64,000 bases of DNA from Tausonia pullulans (Eukaryota; Basidiomycota; Tremellomycetes; Cystofilobasidiales; Mrakiaceae). Made by a program: the position numbers and the translations under genes. The stretch covers positions 806,001 through 870,000 of the forward strand of contig OX637627.1 in NCBI GenBank assembly GCA_951802195.1, in the 5' to 3' direction. Below are positions 12,170 to 23,252 of this stretch, in pieces; position 1 is the stretch's first letter, and each line of letters opens with the position of its first letter. Under the pieces are notes generated by a model. It saw only the letters and a list, made by a program, of their open reading frames with translations, did not search any database and was not told the DNA's origin.

Positions 12170-12750
12170 TTCGTTTTTGAGGGTTGAGTCGAAAATGTTT
12201 TTACTGGCTGTGGGTTCATCTGCATGAAGAGAGCGCAGACGTGGTTGCGCATCCGAGCGAAAGGCGCGCCGCGCTGGGCAGTTCTGGAAGACGAGTTGGC
12301 CACAGGCCTGGCATCTATAATTCTTGCGACCGGCAGTCCTGGGGAGGAAGGAGGATATATAAACGGGGAACGGACCAAGCGGATGTCTGGGTCTTGATGG
12401 CATTGATCCAGACGGGACCCGGGTTGATATCAGGCCCCCAAGAGACGCCCAGGAACTTGAACAGCTCGGTCCGGACACGCCGGTCGTGGCACGTCTGGGG
12501 CATCGATACGCCGGGCTTCGAGGGCGCACAAGTAATACTTCTGATCGTTCAGCTTGCTTTCTACGGCAATCTCGTACGCTCGGAGGCAGAACGTCGCCTC
12601 GTCGACCTCCGACCAAGTCTGACACTGGATACTAATATCGTCTGCAAAGAGAAGGACCTTTCGCTCGTGAGAGGGGGTGGATTGGCTGGTGGGGGGCGAT
12701 GATGGAGCATACATGCCAGCGGCTCCAGAAGGAGGGCGAAGTTTATATGA
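12170..12750 (-). mobile_element. LINE reverse-transcriptase fragment (FADD box) ending next to tRNA-Val
   Basis: Minus-strand LINE RT remnant. Read leftwards from about 12750: NFALLLEPLACM (palm region before the catalytic box), then KVLLFADDISIQCQTW (the F/Y-ADD active-site motif, about 12625-12670), then ESKLNDQKYYLC, the usual LN-xx-K region after FADD. Farther left the reading breaks into other frames (for example NYRCQACGQL) and reaches the 3' side of tRNA-Val at 12170. Frame changes make it non-functional. Its upstream junction falls at the start of the repeat block at about 12750, so it is 5' truncated or interrupted there. Confidence 0.65.
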
Positions 12751-13117
12751 ATAAGTCCTGAGCTATGCGTAGCGGACGATATACCCTTATGAGAGATGCG
12801 GGTCGTAGCCAGATAGAGGGAGAGCGAAAATGAAAGAAGAAGTGGAAGGAAAGCAAAAGATGCGTTATGGACCAAGGCCCATTAGAACAGGTAAAATGTC
12901 CGTGGTAAAGAGCGTTGATCGGAGATGACAGATGTAAGAGGGAAGAGGAGCGCGGGGTAAGAGATCTCAAGGTACATATCTAGATGAAGATGACCAGCAA
13001 TATCAAGCGGTGGCTATGCTCTAGCCATGTTTCAATACCCCTGACCTGCTTTTCACCCAGGATCGATGGCGGCGCCGGCAGCAGTATCATCTGGCCACTG
13101 TCAGCCATCCACCTCGA
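12748..13117 (-). repeat. direct repeat, copy 1 (LINE 3'-end-like, with about 80 nt extra sequence)
   Basis: Matches 13140-13422 in the same orientation in two blocks. Block a: tgagctatgcgtag and agatagagggagagcgaaa, about 12755-12900. Block b: accagcaatatcaagc and cccaggatcgatg, about 12985-13117. Between the blocks copy 1 carries about 80 nt that copy 2 lacks. Because copy 2 is continuous with a LINE zinc-knuckle remnant on the minus strand, the repeat is most simply a LINE 3' end. Confidence 0.7.
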
Positions 13118-13125
13118 AGATCGCG

Positions 13126-13650
13126 TTTTTTTTTTGTATTTAAGTCATGAGTTATACGTAGAGAACGAGGTAACCCTATGAGAGATGGTGATTCGTAGCT
13201 AGATAGAGGGAGAGCGAAAGTAAAGAACAGGTAGAAGGAAAGCAATATATGGGTGTGGGCATAGGCCCATCAAAGAGGTAAGATATTAAGAAGACCAGCT
13301 ACATCAAGCAGTGGCTATGGACCAGCCATACTTCCCCCCCCCCAGACCTGCTTGTCACCCAGGATCGATGTCGGCGCCGACCGCAGTTCCATCCATCTGG
13401 CCCCTGCGAGCTATCCACCTCGTACTCGACTGCCAGTGTGTCTGCCGGATCATAGACGCGATCTTGCGGATCTCCTCGTCCGTGACAGGGTCGAGGGCTG
13501 CGATCTTGCTGTACCTCCGCCTCCGGACGAATCGCCATGTCCGGGCAACAAAGATGCAGTGGAAGAGGAAGACCGCCCTCGGCGGCGACGGTCGCGATGC
13601 CGAAAAAAACAAAGCAGTTGAATATCCAGTGGGTCAACAGACGTTATCAA
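13126..13650 (-). mobile_element. LINE 3' end remnant (zinc knuckle to poly(A)), abutting tRNA-Ala
   Basis: Minus-strand LINE fragment. Next to the tRNA-Ala it reads FNCFVFFGIATVAAEG (about 13575-13630) and then, after one frame change, VFLFHCIFVARTWRFV. This parallels the zf-RVT of the plus-strand element at 11 kb (CVLCLGLA and HLLIGCSVARKIW). It continues through the direct-repeat sequence (13422 to 13140) and ends at a T11 run on the plus strand (about 13126-13136), which reads as a poly(A) tail on the element strand. 5' truncated just before the zinc knuckle, 10-40 bp from tRNA-Ala. Confidence 0.6.
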
Positions 13651-13659
13651 CCACTACTT

Positions 13660-13732
13660 GGGGATTTAGCTCAGTTGGTAGAGCGTACGCTTAGCATGTG
13701 TAAGGTCATGAGTTCAACTCTTATAGTCTCCA
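13660..13732 (+). tRNA. tRNA-Ala (anticodon AGC), copy 1
   Basis: 73-nt cloverleaf: acceptor GGGGATT/AGTCTCC with the G3.T70 wobble that is the main identity element of tRNA-Ala, discriminator A, D arm GCTC-AGTTGGTA-GAGC, anticodon stem TACGC/GTGTA around TTAGCAT (AGC at 34-36), T arm ATGAG-TTCAACT-CTTAT. A box TAGCTCAGTTGG and B box AGTTCAACTC are intact. The T stem is weak (one G.T, three A-T). Identical over all 73 nt to the minus-strand gene at 25831-25903. Confidence 0.92.
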
Positions 13733-14326
13733 AGCATCGAATAACTTCCCTCCTTCATCGAGGATAAGCAGTGCTTCTCATTTTTATTTATTTTGTCGTG
13801 AGTTGCTCTCACCCACCCCCTTCGTCGAGTTTGTATAATGCCAACGTCCCAGACAAGAGCTAATGACTTGAGGGTTCATGAGATTGTGAAAATGGGATAG
13901 CCATGCGTTTTGCGTAGTGAAGGAACGAGCCACCAATTTTTTATCATCGAATGCTTTCTAGCGGAAGGAGGAAATGCCCTCTTGTTCGACAAAGTGCTGT
14001 GCGCCTTCCCGCCTGGAGCCCGAGATATGTGTATCGTGTCAGATAGAAGCTTGGTAGGCAGATGGGCACGAAGTAACTCGCCTGCTGTGGCCCGAAGGCA
14101 CTGTGAGGCCGGAAAGCTTGCCCTTGATGCGGTCGCTCGCCCATTGGGCTGAGCGAACAGACTTGTGCGAGTGGATACCTTCGCTCTGCGGAGAGTCGCA
14201 ACAAAGAGGATGTGAGGTTAAGTCTGAGCATGTGCAGAGAGTAAGGACTCACGTATGTCTTATCTCGAGCAGACCGTCTAGCAGATGGGAATTCAGGCAT
14301 CAGCTTCTACTTGCGACTCTCGTAAA
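13733..14326. other. intergenic, no gene recognised
   Basis: Between tRNA-Ala and the 3' end of the SMP/C2 gene. A T-rich stretch at 13780-13797 may act as a Pol III terminator region, though it lies some 50 bp past the tRNA. ORFs here are short and unconvincing. Confidence 0.4.
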
Positions 14327-17300
14327 TCACAAGGAGATAATCCACTTTTTCCACTTCCGGATCCATCCGCTCTTCTCGTCTTCCTCATCCTCTGCCATAT
14401 CGTCCTGCCTTGAGGACACTGGATAGATGCTTCCCATGTCCGAGAAGCTAGCTCCGCTCAACGGCCGATCGGAAGACGAGCACTGAGACTGCGGTCGGCC
14501 GTTGTCGGGACTTATGCTCTCTCCTCCACCCTTGCCAGCGTTGCTTCGACCGAGGCGGCGGGTCTCGTTCGTTACGCGGTTAACTTATCAAACAGAGGTC
14601 AGACGAGGGAGAAGGGGGCGGAGGCGGAGGCGGAGGGCAACACAACAGCGAAGGTGTAAAGGTCGAACTCACCTTCCTCGGCGGCAGCCAGACGCTTGTC
14701 GGATTTCAGAAACTTCGCGTGAGCCTGGTGAGAACGGTGATCAGCTAACAAGAGACGAGGGCTCTCCTCTCTCTTACCTTGCCAATCCCCGGCTTGATGT
14801 AGAGACCCAGTTCGACTGACCCCACCTCCTTCGACTGAGCTGTGTTCTCTGCCCGCCCGCCCTTGCAGAAGGACCAGGCCATCGCCTCGTTCAAATCTTC
14901 CGTCGCGTAGATCGGGACTCCAACTTCGATACGCTCCGCATCAGGAACGTCGGCGAGTTTGACAAGGGCAATCCCCCAGACGGTGCGCCGCTTCTTGATT
15001 GTCCCCGTGCGCGTGAAGAATCGGATAACGAGCAGCGTCGACAGTCGGTACCGGGCGGCGAGCGAGATGTGCTCGCCCTCAGCAAACGGCCACGTCAGGT
15101 CCGTCGGGTGAATACCCGAGACGAAACTCGCGGCGTCATCGTCGTCTCTGTCGAAAACGTCGGTCGATGGCTGTGGAGAGCTCACCAAGTCGGCCGAGCC
15201 AGCCTTCTCGCCGACGAGCCGGACGTCGGACTCAGTTTCGAGTGAGACAGAAGTAGTTGGGACGAGCGAGGAAACAAGTGAGGAGAGATTGACGACGCGG
15301 AGCGAGTGAACCTGGGCTGTGACGAGGTCGAAGCCCGAGACACCTCTGGGGAGATCAATGTCGATCGGCTTCCAGAGGAGGGAGAGGCGCCTGAATGCGT
15401 CACAGCATGGCCGGTCGTCATTAGAAGACACCTAAGACACCTGAGGTAGATGAGGACGCAAGACGTACATGATGCCATCTCCGACGCCGCCCGACTTTTA
15501 GAAGACCGCAAGAAAGAAATTAGGCGAGAGTTACGGCATAGACTAGGCGCGATGAGAGGACACGCACAATAGGATACCACCTTGTCACCTGAGACCCATC
15601 CTGGAAGGCGTCTCCAAGCGTATCAAAGTGGACAATCCCAATGATGGGATCGTGCTCGCGATCGCGCTGCTCACGGACGACGAAGGTAACCTTCTCCATC
15701 GACCAGTCGCGCTATTGACCCCCGTTCAAGTCAGTCGGAAGACAAGAGCGGCAAGGTCGACGCCAACGCACAACAAAGCGCTCCGCCGCAGCGTTTACAT
15801 AGGGCGAGTTGTTGAATTTCTTCGTGCGTGTCCGGAAGACGAGGCGGTCATTGAGGACGACCTACAACGGGAAACAAGCAACAGTCATTCAGACGAGCCA
15901 CGAAAGTTGTGAGGGGAGCCATCTCACCTCAATGTATGTCGAGACGGGCTCTTCTTCATCGTCCTGGCCCTCGAGCATCGCTGTTTGCCCAGCCATGGCT
16001 GGAATTCCGGCATCGGCGTTCTTGTGTGTGTTGTTCAGTTCGCCAACGACGGCCCGGACCTGGAGGTCTGTGTCATGCGCGGGCATCAATCAGTACTTGA
16101 CTGACGAGGGATTGATAAAATGATAAACGCACCTTGACACTGGAGAATATTCCAAACGAGCAAACCGCTCTTCCTCGCTGTCGATGGCTTCTCCTCGCTC
16201 TCCCTCATCTCCCTTCTTCTCTGCCCAGTCATCCACTTCACACTCTCCTTCCTCCTCTCCAACCTCTCCTTCTCCCATTTGAAGGGCTCGACCTCGCTTG
16301 TCACACTCTTCACAACCGAATGCCAGATGGGCCAGGTCGTGTTCTGCCTCGCCTTCTCACTTGCCTTCTCTTCCCGTTCTCTCTCCATACGGTCAACCTC
16401 TTCGGCCTCGGGAACACCACTAGATACCGTCGAAAGCGGGAAGAACCTCACGCTCCAACTGAGCGTCCCAAGGTCACGATCCCTATGGCGGGCCTTCTCC
16501 GGCTTGAGCGCATCGACGCGCTCCTCAAGCTTCCTCCTCGCGTGAAGGTTGTCACCTGTCCCCGCCCTACACGACGAGTCGAGAGCGCTGGCGGCAGCAG
16601 AGAGCTCCTTTCCCTGGGCAACGAGCTCGGCGAGGTCGCACTCAACGACACCGAGGTGGTCGTCGGGGTTGAATCGGTCCGAGTCGTACACCTGGAGACA
16701 GAGCTTCTCCCCCGTCTCGACGGCATCACCGGGGACTAGGACTGTTCGGGCAGATACGTCAGATTTTTACAAAGTGGGTAGGAAGAGACACGCACTGAAG
16801 GCCGTCTCCTCCCAGACGGGGTTGAGGTTCTTGATGAGGACCCTCGTAGAGAAGAGCGGCTTCTTGAGCTGTTTCCACCATGAGATGGCGACGTAGGGGT
16901 CCGACAAGCCACCTCTATCGGCTGCTCGGAGACCTTTGGCGCTGTGAACGGTCACTTCAAGGACGCCGATATTTTTGGTTCGGAAGGTGCCCTCAGTGCC
17001 CGTAAGGATGCGCTACAGGAATCAGGCGTCAGCCAGCAGCTAGGTTGACCGGCTCTTGATCCAGGCAGTTGACCCACATCGAGGTCCATTGTGTACGCCC
17101 TCGGCGCAACGAAATCAATGGCGACCCTCCGAATACAGCCGAGGACGTAGCTCTTGAGCCCAGGGATCTTCATCGCATTGAGCGCGCCGAGACCGTGCCG
17201 TTTCAGCGGGAGAGCGGCGATGTCAATTAAGGGAAGGGTCGGGAAGGTGAAGGTGCCGGTGCCTGCCAAGAAGGGAAGAGTTAGCTATCAGAAGAGACGG

Positions 17301-18961
17301 GCAACTTGCAATGTAGGGGACGGACGACAGAAGGGGGGGGAAGGGTCGAGCAGGATGCGGAGGCGCATCTGCGAGAGAGCCAGTCAGTCTCAATCCTTAA
17401 CGAAAAGTAAGTAAAAACCTCACGATGCCCGTGACCTGTCGAAGGTTCACCCAGACAGCTGTTGGCGTAGCAGGTCTGTCAGTTAGAAGCACGACACCTG
17501 GAACAATGAGAGGACGCACGCATCTCAACACCTCCGATGCCTTTGAGGCCGACCCCAAAGCTGCAAGACAGATGAGTCTATTTAGACTATGGGAAGCGAA
17601 GACAGGGGTAAAGACGCACAAGATGAGGAGCCCGGCCTTGTCTGCTGGGCGGCGCGCCCTGTCGGTGAGTTCAAACATGATCTCGAAGTTCTGTTAAGAG
17701 TTGACAGAGGTTTGATGAGGACGTGAGCACTGAGAGTGAGTGCAAGCCGGACTTACTGCGTACTCCCCACCCTCAATCTGCGATTCCTTCCTTTTCTCCC
17801 CATCCTCATCCATCTCAAGCCTCTCATCCAACATCGTCTCCCTCTCCCTCCTCCTCGCTCCATCTTCGCCATTCTCCCCAGACATCCCCGCGAGGTCCCT
17901 CGCCTCCTCTTCCGTCTGTAACCCCGCGAACCACTCACGATCGCTCAGGGGTCGGAGGCGCTTGACGAAGAGTGGTGTCGTCCCTTGGGAAAGCGTGTCA
18001 ATGCGGACGGAGTGGACGACTGCGGGGCATTCGGCTTGGAGGGCGTCCTCGAGGAGATCGACGATAGGTGTGAAGAGCTCTTCGCTCACTGTAGCGAGAC
18101 GGGACGAGATCCTTCAGCGCCTGACAATCGATTGATCGTACAAAGGTACATACCAAGGGGCCAAAGCTTGGCGAGTGTATGATTGACGAAGTGAGGCACC
18201 AGATGCTCAAGAAAGAAAGGGAGAGCTGTCAGGACAAACTCGCAGAGGCAGTGTCTCCGTCTCTGCTTGGCTGGTCACAGCGTGCTTGGACCCTCGTCTT
18301 TCCCTAGCCTTTCCTCTCTCAGCCCTCCGTCTAGCATCGCCTCTCGTCGGACAAAACGAGACAACGCAGAGGAATAGAGGGAATAGCAAGGACCTACCTG
18401 GTCGTCCTCCTCAAGCAGCCGGTGCATCTCCTCCTCCGCCTGTCTTGCCGCCGTCGCCTCCGCCTCTGCCTGAGCAACGACCCAGAGTCCCACGCCGCCG
18501 ACGAGAACGATAGCCCAGACGCCGACACGGGCCTGTGCGAGGAAGACGAGGACAACCAGAAGGACGATGTTGGGACCTGAGAACGTCGAGGATGGAAGAG
18601 GGCCGAAGGGAGTCGTTAGGTGGGGCGGTGCGTGGGAGGTGGCGACAGCTCCAGCCGGCGTTGCGAGTGTTGGTGCGGCTGCGGGTGGTGGAGATGGATG
18701 CTGTTTTCGCTGGCTCTCTAGGTTCGGCCTCGGCGTTGGGATGTCATCTGGGATGGCAGTAGTGGGTCCCGGGACGGCTGCGAAGTTGATAGTGGGCCCG
18801 ACGGTAGCAGCAGCGGCGGTCGTCACCGCGAAAGCAGCCCCGCCAAGCAGCGGTGCAGGCCGATGAGGAGGGAGCGGCGGCGGGACTGGCTGCTGCTGCT
18901 GTCGTGTTGACAGGGGAGGAGGAGAGGGCTGGACGTCGTTGTTGCCGTCGTCGTCTGCCAT
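14327..18961 (-). CDS. SMP and C2 domain lipid-transfer protein (Mug190/tricalbin type)
   Basis: ER-anchored lipid-transfer protein expected at membrane contact sites. Start ATG 18959-18961 (MADDDGNNDV); stop TGA 14327-14329. The first exon holds a Pro/Ala/Gln-rich stretch, then a hydrophobic hairpin (GPNIVLLVVLVFLAQ, GVWAIVLVGGVGLWVVAQ, about 18475-18570). The SMP domain begins near 18090 (FTPIVDLLEDALQAECPAVV, then IDTLSQGTTPLFVKRLRPL) and runs through exons at 17900-16960 (FEIMFELTDRA, PTAVWVNLRQVTGI, IDIAALPLKRHGLG). The first C2 starts at about 16950 (LEVTVHSAKGLR, SDPYVAISW, NLNPVWEETAF; Asp in QVYDSDRFNPDDHLG). A second C2-like region lies at about 15900-15600 (TYIEVVLNDRLVFRTRTKKF, EHDPIIGIVHFDTLGD). 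The C-terminus is basic-aromatic (KSGWIRKWKKWIISL). The SMP/C2 family call is firm; orthology to S. pombe Mug190 is inferred. Confidence 0.8.
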
Positions 18962-19560
18962 GGGGCGTGGGGAGAGGGGAGGGGCAGGGGAGGAATGGGA
19001 GAGGAGGGTGGAGGTCTGTAGTGAGCGAACACACCATGGACGAGGGGCTGGCCTTGAGAATAGGCAGGACAGCTTCCTCTCCGCGGGGAGTAATCCAATA
19101 TGACGCGCCCCTCACTCAGCTGTCGACTGCGACCGCAGATCGGCCCAACTCTCCGCCTTGACAGATGGTCTCGTATGCAGGCTTAGGCTGAGACCAGCGA
19201 GGCCAAGGCCACCGTCCGCAGTTATGTTCTTCACATGCTCACACACGGGCCGCCTTGGTAGCCGTGCAGGTCTATTGTGGCCCTGGATTGATGGCAAGCG
19301 GACCGCTCGTCAGCATCGAAGCGACAACAAGCGCGCGCATCCATCCTCCTGCTCCTCTACTTACTTTGATTGCCCTGGCTTCATCCGCCTAAGTCCACGT
19401 TCGAAGAGTTTGGTTTGAAAAGTCCAAATGGCGATTCTCATACGTTGCCTTGGTAACGAATCGCCCCCGGCGTTATTCGCATCGCTCGTGTCCGCGCTAG
19501 AGCGAGGCCTTCAAACGTCCTCTTCTCATCCAGCAACGACGACTTCCAGTTTCGCACGCT
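18962..19560. other. divergent promoter region
   Basis: About 600 bp shared by the SMP/C2 gene (leftward) and the Rxt2-like gene (rightward). No clear TATA box or coding potential seen. Confidence 0.45.
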
Positions 19561-21742
19561 ATGTCGTACGCGCCCCCGCATCACCACCACACCCTCCCGA
19601 CGGTCCATCATCACCATCACCATCGGCCGTCTGGCCCCCAGCAGCAACAGCAGACGACCGTCGCCGCTGGCCAAAGTCTCTACGGCCGGCCACCCCAGGG
19701 CGGCTCGGCTGGGAGGCATCATGGCCAGCGAGGTGGGCCTGTCCCCATCCCGCCTGAGGAGCTCTCGTGAGTGGTGGACTGTTCCTCTACGCTTCGTGTT
19801 TGGATTGGATAGGAGGATGGACAGCTTGCTGACCTTGGTCTCGCTCGCCCACCTCCGTAGTTCCCTCCCCTCCCTCGACGCGACCTCCTCCTATACGCCC
19901 TTCGATTCTCCGTACAATCCCATCTCCCCCGAAGACCTTAACGACGAATCCACCCTCATTCGATTGCTCGCTCCCACGGCGAGCGCGAGCGCACCCGAGG
20001 GCAACCGCGGCCATAAGCTCGAGCGAGGAGCGCGTTGGGTGAGGAAGGGGAAGGCGGTTGCTTGGGGGATGAGTGTTGGGGAACGCGAGGTGAGTGGGAT
20101 TGTTACATCTTGTGTCCTTTGCGAGACGACGAGTAGCCGGGGTCGAATGGATGGTACGGGTAAACGGGAGGCTGTCAAACGGGAGGCTGTCCGAGGAGGA
20201 CGTCGCGGTGCGAACGAGTGAGCCAAGCCGGTCGGTCGGCCGGTCACCTATCGAGGGGTTCAGTCCAAAGGCGCTCACTCTACCATGGTCCTTCTTTCCT
20301 GAAGTACACTGACGGAGGGGCTCGCCCAGGGCCGCATTCGGGCTGGTCATCGAACTCTTCGTCGGTTCGGGTCTGGCTGGCATCTGGGTTCGGCTTGGCT
20401 GGAACTGCCTGAGAGGCTTGCTTGCATTTACACTGTGCCTGTCGATCGAAGTACTCGTATCCCCGTACCTTGATTACAGCGAGAAGAGGACTCTTTGCGA
20501 CTCCAGCAATCCTCTGACATCCTACGAAGATCGCCTCGCCTTGACTCCCGCGTTGCCTCCGAACCCGTGTTCCTCCCTATTACGCACACCGGTGCTGATA
20601 CAGGAGTTCACATTCAGGCTGAGGACCGCCTTCGAGCCCGGCTCAAGCTTACCCTCTCCCACCACCTCCCACCAAACTCCCCTCCGGCGGATCACGCCGC
20701 ACTTCCATCCACGACCGGCTCTGGCTCCGCCGTCACGCCTTTGGCTCCCACATCAACAACGGCATTCGGGGCAACGCCGGCAGAGGGCAACATAGCGACT
20801 GAGACGAAGCCCACCACCACCACCCGGACGCGGTCCATCTCCCCTCCTCTTCTCCCTCACCTCCGTTCACCCTCCCCACTGGCGCTCTCATCCGCCTCGC
20901 TCTCTCACCTGCTGTCCCCGCCTCGATCCTACACGGAGCTCGTGACGAGTCCTGCAATGCAACACACTTTTGCCTCCAGCCACCTCGAAGATGCTCTCGG
21001 GCACACAGCGGGCGAGCTCATCGAGGGCGAGACGGGTTTACTTAAGGCGCTCGGGCGGTTCTTCGAGGAATGTAGGGAGCGCGGTGTCGGGCGTCGAGCG
21101 ACGGACGACGATGACTTCGATGGACCTGCTGCGAAGAGGGCGAAGACATCGACGATAATGGCGGAAGCTCCTTCTTTGCAGCAGAAGGGGTCAGACCCGA
21201 TGGCGGTGGCGGCTTCGTCCGTCAGTACTGCTGTTGGCGGGCTTGACGGTATCGCCTCGTCCTCGCTCACATCACTCTTCAAGTCTGAGCCATCAGACGG
21301 TGCTACAGCGGCGTCTCCATCGTCTTCGCTCCTCCTCGGGGCTGCTCCCTCCAACCCGCACAAGCGCCCCTCCGTCGGCGGTCTCCCCGCCGCTTCACTT
21401 CCTCCTCCTCCTCCAGGCCCAGAACTTTCCCTCCTCGAACGTCTCTTCATCACCCCCTCCGGCGTGACTTACCCCGTCCTCCCTCCCTCTGCAACTGGGA
21501 CCCCTGCCGCAGCGGGCTCAGGAGGCCCACCAAGCATCCATATGAACGTCGAACTTCAAAAAGAAACGCTCTATCGCGGAATGGATGCTCTTGGCGAGTT
21601 ACTGGCCGATTCGAGGGAGTATGTGGAGCGGCTGGAGGAGGTGAGGGAGAGGCTGGCGGGTGTTGGCAGGGGGAGAAGGAGGGTTTGGAGGGAGATCCGG
21701 GAGAGGGTTGTTGAGAGGGGGGAACTCAACATTCGGGATTGA
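19561..21742 (+). CDS. RXT2: Rxt2-like subunit of the Rpd3L histone deacetylase complex
   Basis: Nuclear corepressor subunit that would act with the Rpd3/Sin3 large complex. Three exons are proposed: 19561-19766, 19861-20089 and 20480-21742, all in phase, giving about 565 residues; the middle intron is 390 nt. The N-terminus is His/Gln-rich (MSYAPPHHHH). Exon 2 has the hallmark NRGHKLERGARWVRKGK with an acidic/aromatic context before it (NDESTLIRLL). Exon 3 has SPPLLPHLRSPSPLAL, then SPAMQHTF, ALGHTAGELIEGETGLLKAL (Rxt2-type helix) and a C-terminal helix MDALGELLADSREYVERLEE. A basic KRAK motif (about 21130-21145) could be a nuclear signal. The family call relies on the NRG-x-KL and ELIEGE-x3-LKALG motifs recalled from Rxt2; a profile search would settle it. 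Confidence 0.6.
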
Positions 21743-22246
21743 CCCTAGGGCGGTGTACGCTTTTTTTCGGATGTTGCTATGGTTTATGTGCTTTATCACC
21801 TCCTCGTTTGAGCCAGATTGCGTTGATGATGTGACAGGTTGTGGTAGTGTTACGGTCTCCGTCTTGACTAGAAGACCTTGCCACGGAATTGCTGGACGGC
21901 GGCACTCTGTACACCCTTGCAGCCTGGATAACTCAAAGCCAATATTCAGGATCTTCTCCGTGGCGGTCGTACGTCTGTTGTAGACGTGAGAGGGAGAACA
22001 GCGGGCTACGAGAGTTGCGAAGCGTAGCCAGCGCGCCGCCTATCCAGTGGGCGTCGGGCCATGCGCGCCTGGGCAGCCGGCGGCGTGAGGTTTTGCTCCT
22101 CTGCGAGAGCTCCCTCCCTTAGCTCCTTCGAACGGCCTTCTTCTCCTTTCAAGGTGGGCCACGGACTCGCCTTCCTCGCCTCCTCTACTCCCAGGTCCTA
22201 ACTCAACCACCTCCTCTTCTTCTCGTCCGCCCCCAGCTCTTTCCCA
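21743..22246 (+). promoter_or_regulatory. upstream region of the uL1 ribosomal protein gene
   Basis: Intergenic stretch after the Rxt2-like stop and before uL1. The last 100 bp are strongly pyrimidine-rich (cctcctcttcttctcgtcc) as is common before highly expressed fungal genes. No ORF of note. Confidence 0.45.
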
Positions 22247-23252
22247 ATGTCGAAGCTTTCAGCGTCCAGCGTGCGAGGATTCATCAACACCCTCCTGGGT
22301 GCCTCTTCCGTGAAGGAGGAGGGCGGAAAGAAGCGTAACTTCGTCGAGACCATCGAGCTCCAGATCGGTCTCAAGAACTACGACCCCCAGCGTGACAAGC
22401 GGTGAGTGTATGGAAACGGGTGGACGAGTAATAGCGCGTCTGAGTGGGAAGCGGCAAGCGACCTTGCTCCCTCGCGCTGGCTCGCTCGCACGCTGTAAGG
22501 GAAGACGGCACACAAGCTCACACTTCACCTCTCCTCCAGTTTCTCGGGAACCGTCAAGCTTCCCCACATCCCCCGCCCCAGGATGTCGATCTGCATTCTC
22601 GCCGACGCCGCCGACATCGACCGTGCCAAGCAGATCGAGCTTGAGTGCAAGTCCCTGGCCCTTGCCTCTTTTCTCTCGGCTCGTCTGACCGGATGTCACT
22701 TGCGGCTATCATAACAGACATGTCCGTCGACGACCTCAAGAAGCTCAACAAGAACAAGAAGCTTGTCAAGAAGCTCGCGAAGAAGTACGACTCCTTCCTC
22801 GCCTCCGAGGCCCTCATCAAGCAGATCCCCCGTCTGCTCGGTCCCGGTCTTTCCAAGGGTTGGTCACGCGTTTTCTCGCGACTCGTTGTAGAAGACTGCT
22901 CACACTGCTGTCGCCCGCCACAGCCGGAAAGTTCCCTACCCCTGTCTCGCACGCCGAGGACCTCCAGGGCAAGGTCAACGAGGTCAAGGCCACCATCAAG
23001 TTCCAGCTCAAGAAGGTTCTCTGCCTTGGTGTCGCCGTCGCCCACTGCGACATGACCGAGGACCAGGTCCTCGCTAACGTCATGCTTTGTGAGCAATCGT
23101 TATCTGTTGTGGTAAAAAACGGTTTACGCTGACCACTTGCGTTTCTCGTTCCAGCGGTCAACTTCCTCGTCTCGCTCCTCAAGAAGAACTGGCAGAACGT
23201 CAAGTCTCTTCACATCAAGAGCACCATGGGCAAGCCCCTCCGCATCTTCTAA
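22247..23252 (+). CDS. RPL1: 60S ribosomal protein uL1 (L1/L10a)
   Basis: Component of the L1 stalk of the large ribosomal subunit, which handles E-site tRNA. Five exons: 22247-22401, 22540-22646, 22718-22858, 22924-23088 and 23155-23252, totalling 666 nt (221 residues; yeast and human have 217). Diagnostic segments: [98 protein letters not shown] and [15 protein letters not shown], ending MGKPLRIF. The second intron (22647-22717) only gives the right protein if it uses a GC donor (gcaagt...aacag), restoring LEYMSVDDL. The other three introns have GT donors. Codon use is strongly C-ending (AAG, CTC, GTC), as expected for a highly expressed gene. Confidence 0.97.

Noticed and set aside
13537-13767. 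A plus-strand ORF reading GDLAQLVERTLSMCKVMSST
   Set aside because: This peptide is simply the tRNA-Ala gene read as protein; the same peptide appears from the second copy at 25.8 kb.
20929-21453. 174-codon minus-strand ORF opposite the Rxt2-like exon
   Set aside because: Antisense shadow of a GC-rich exon; no start context, introns or domain.
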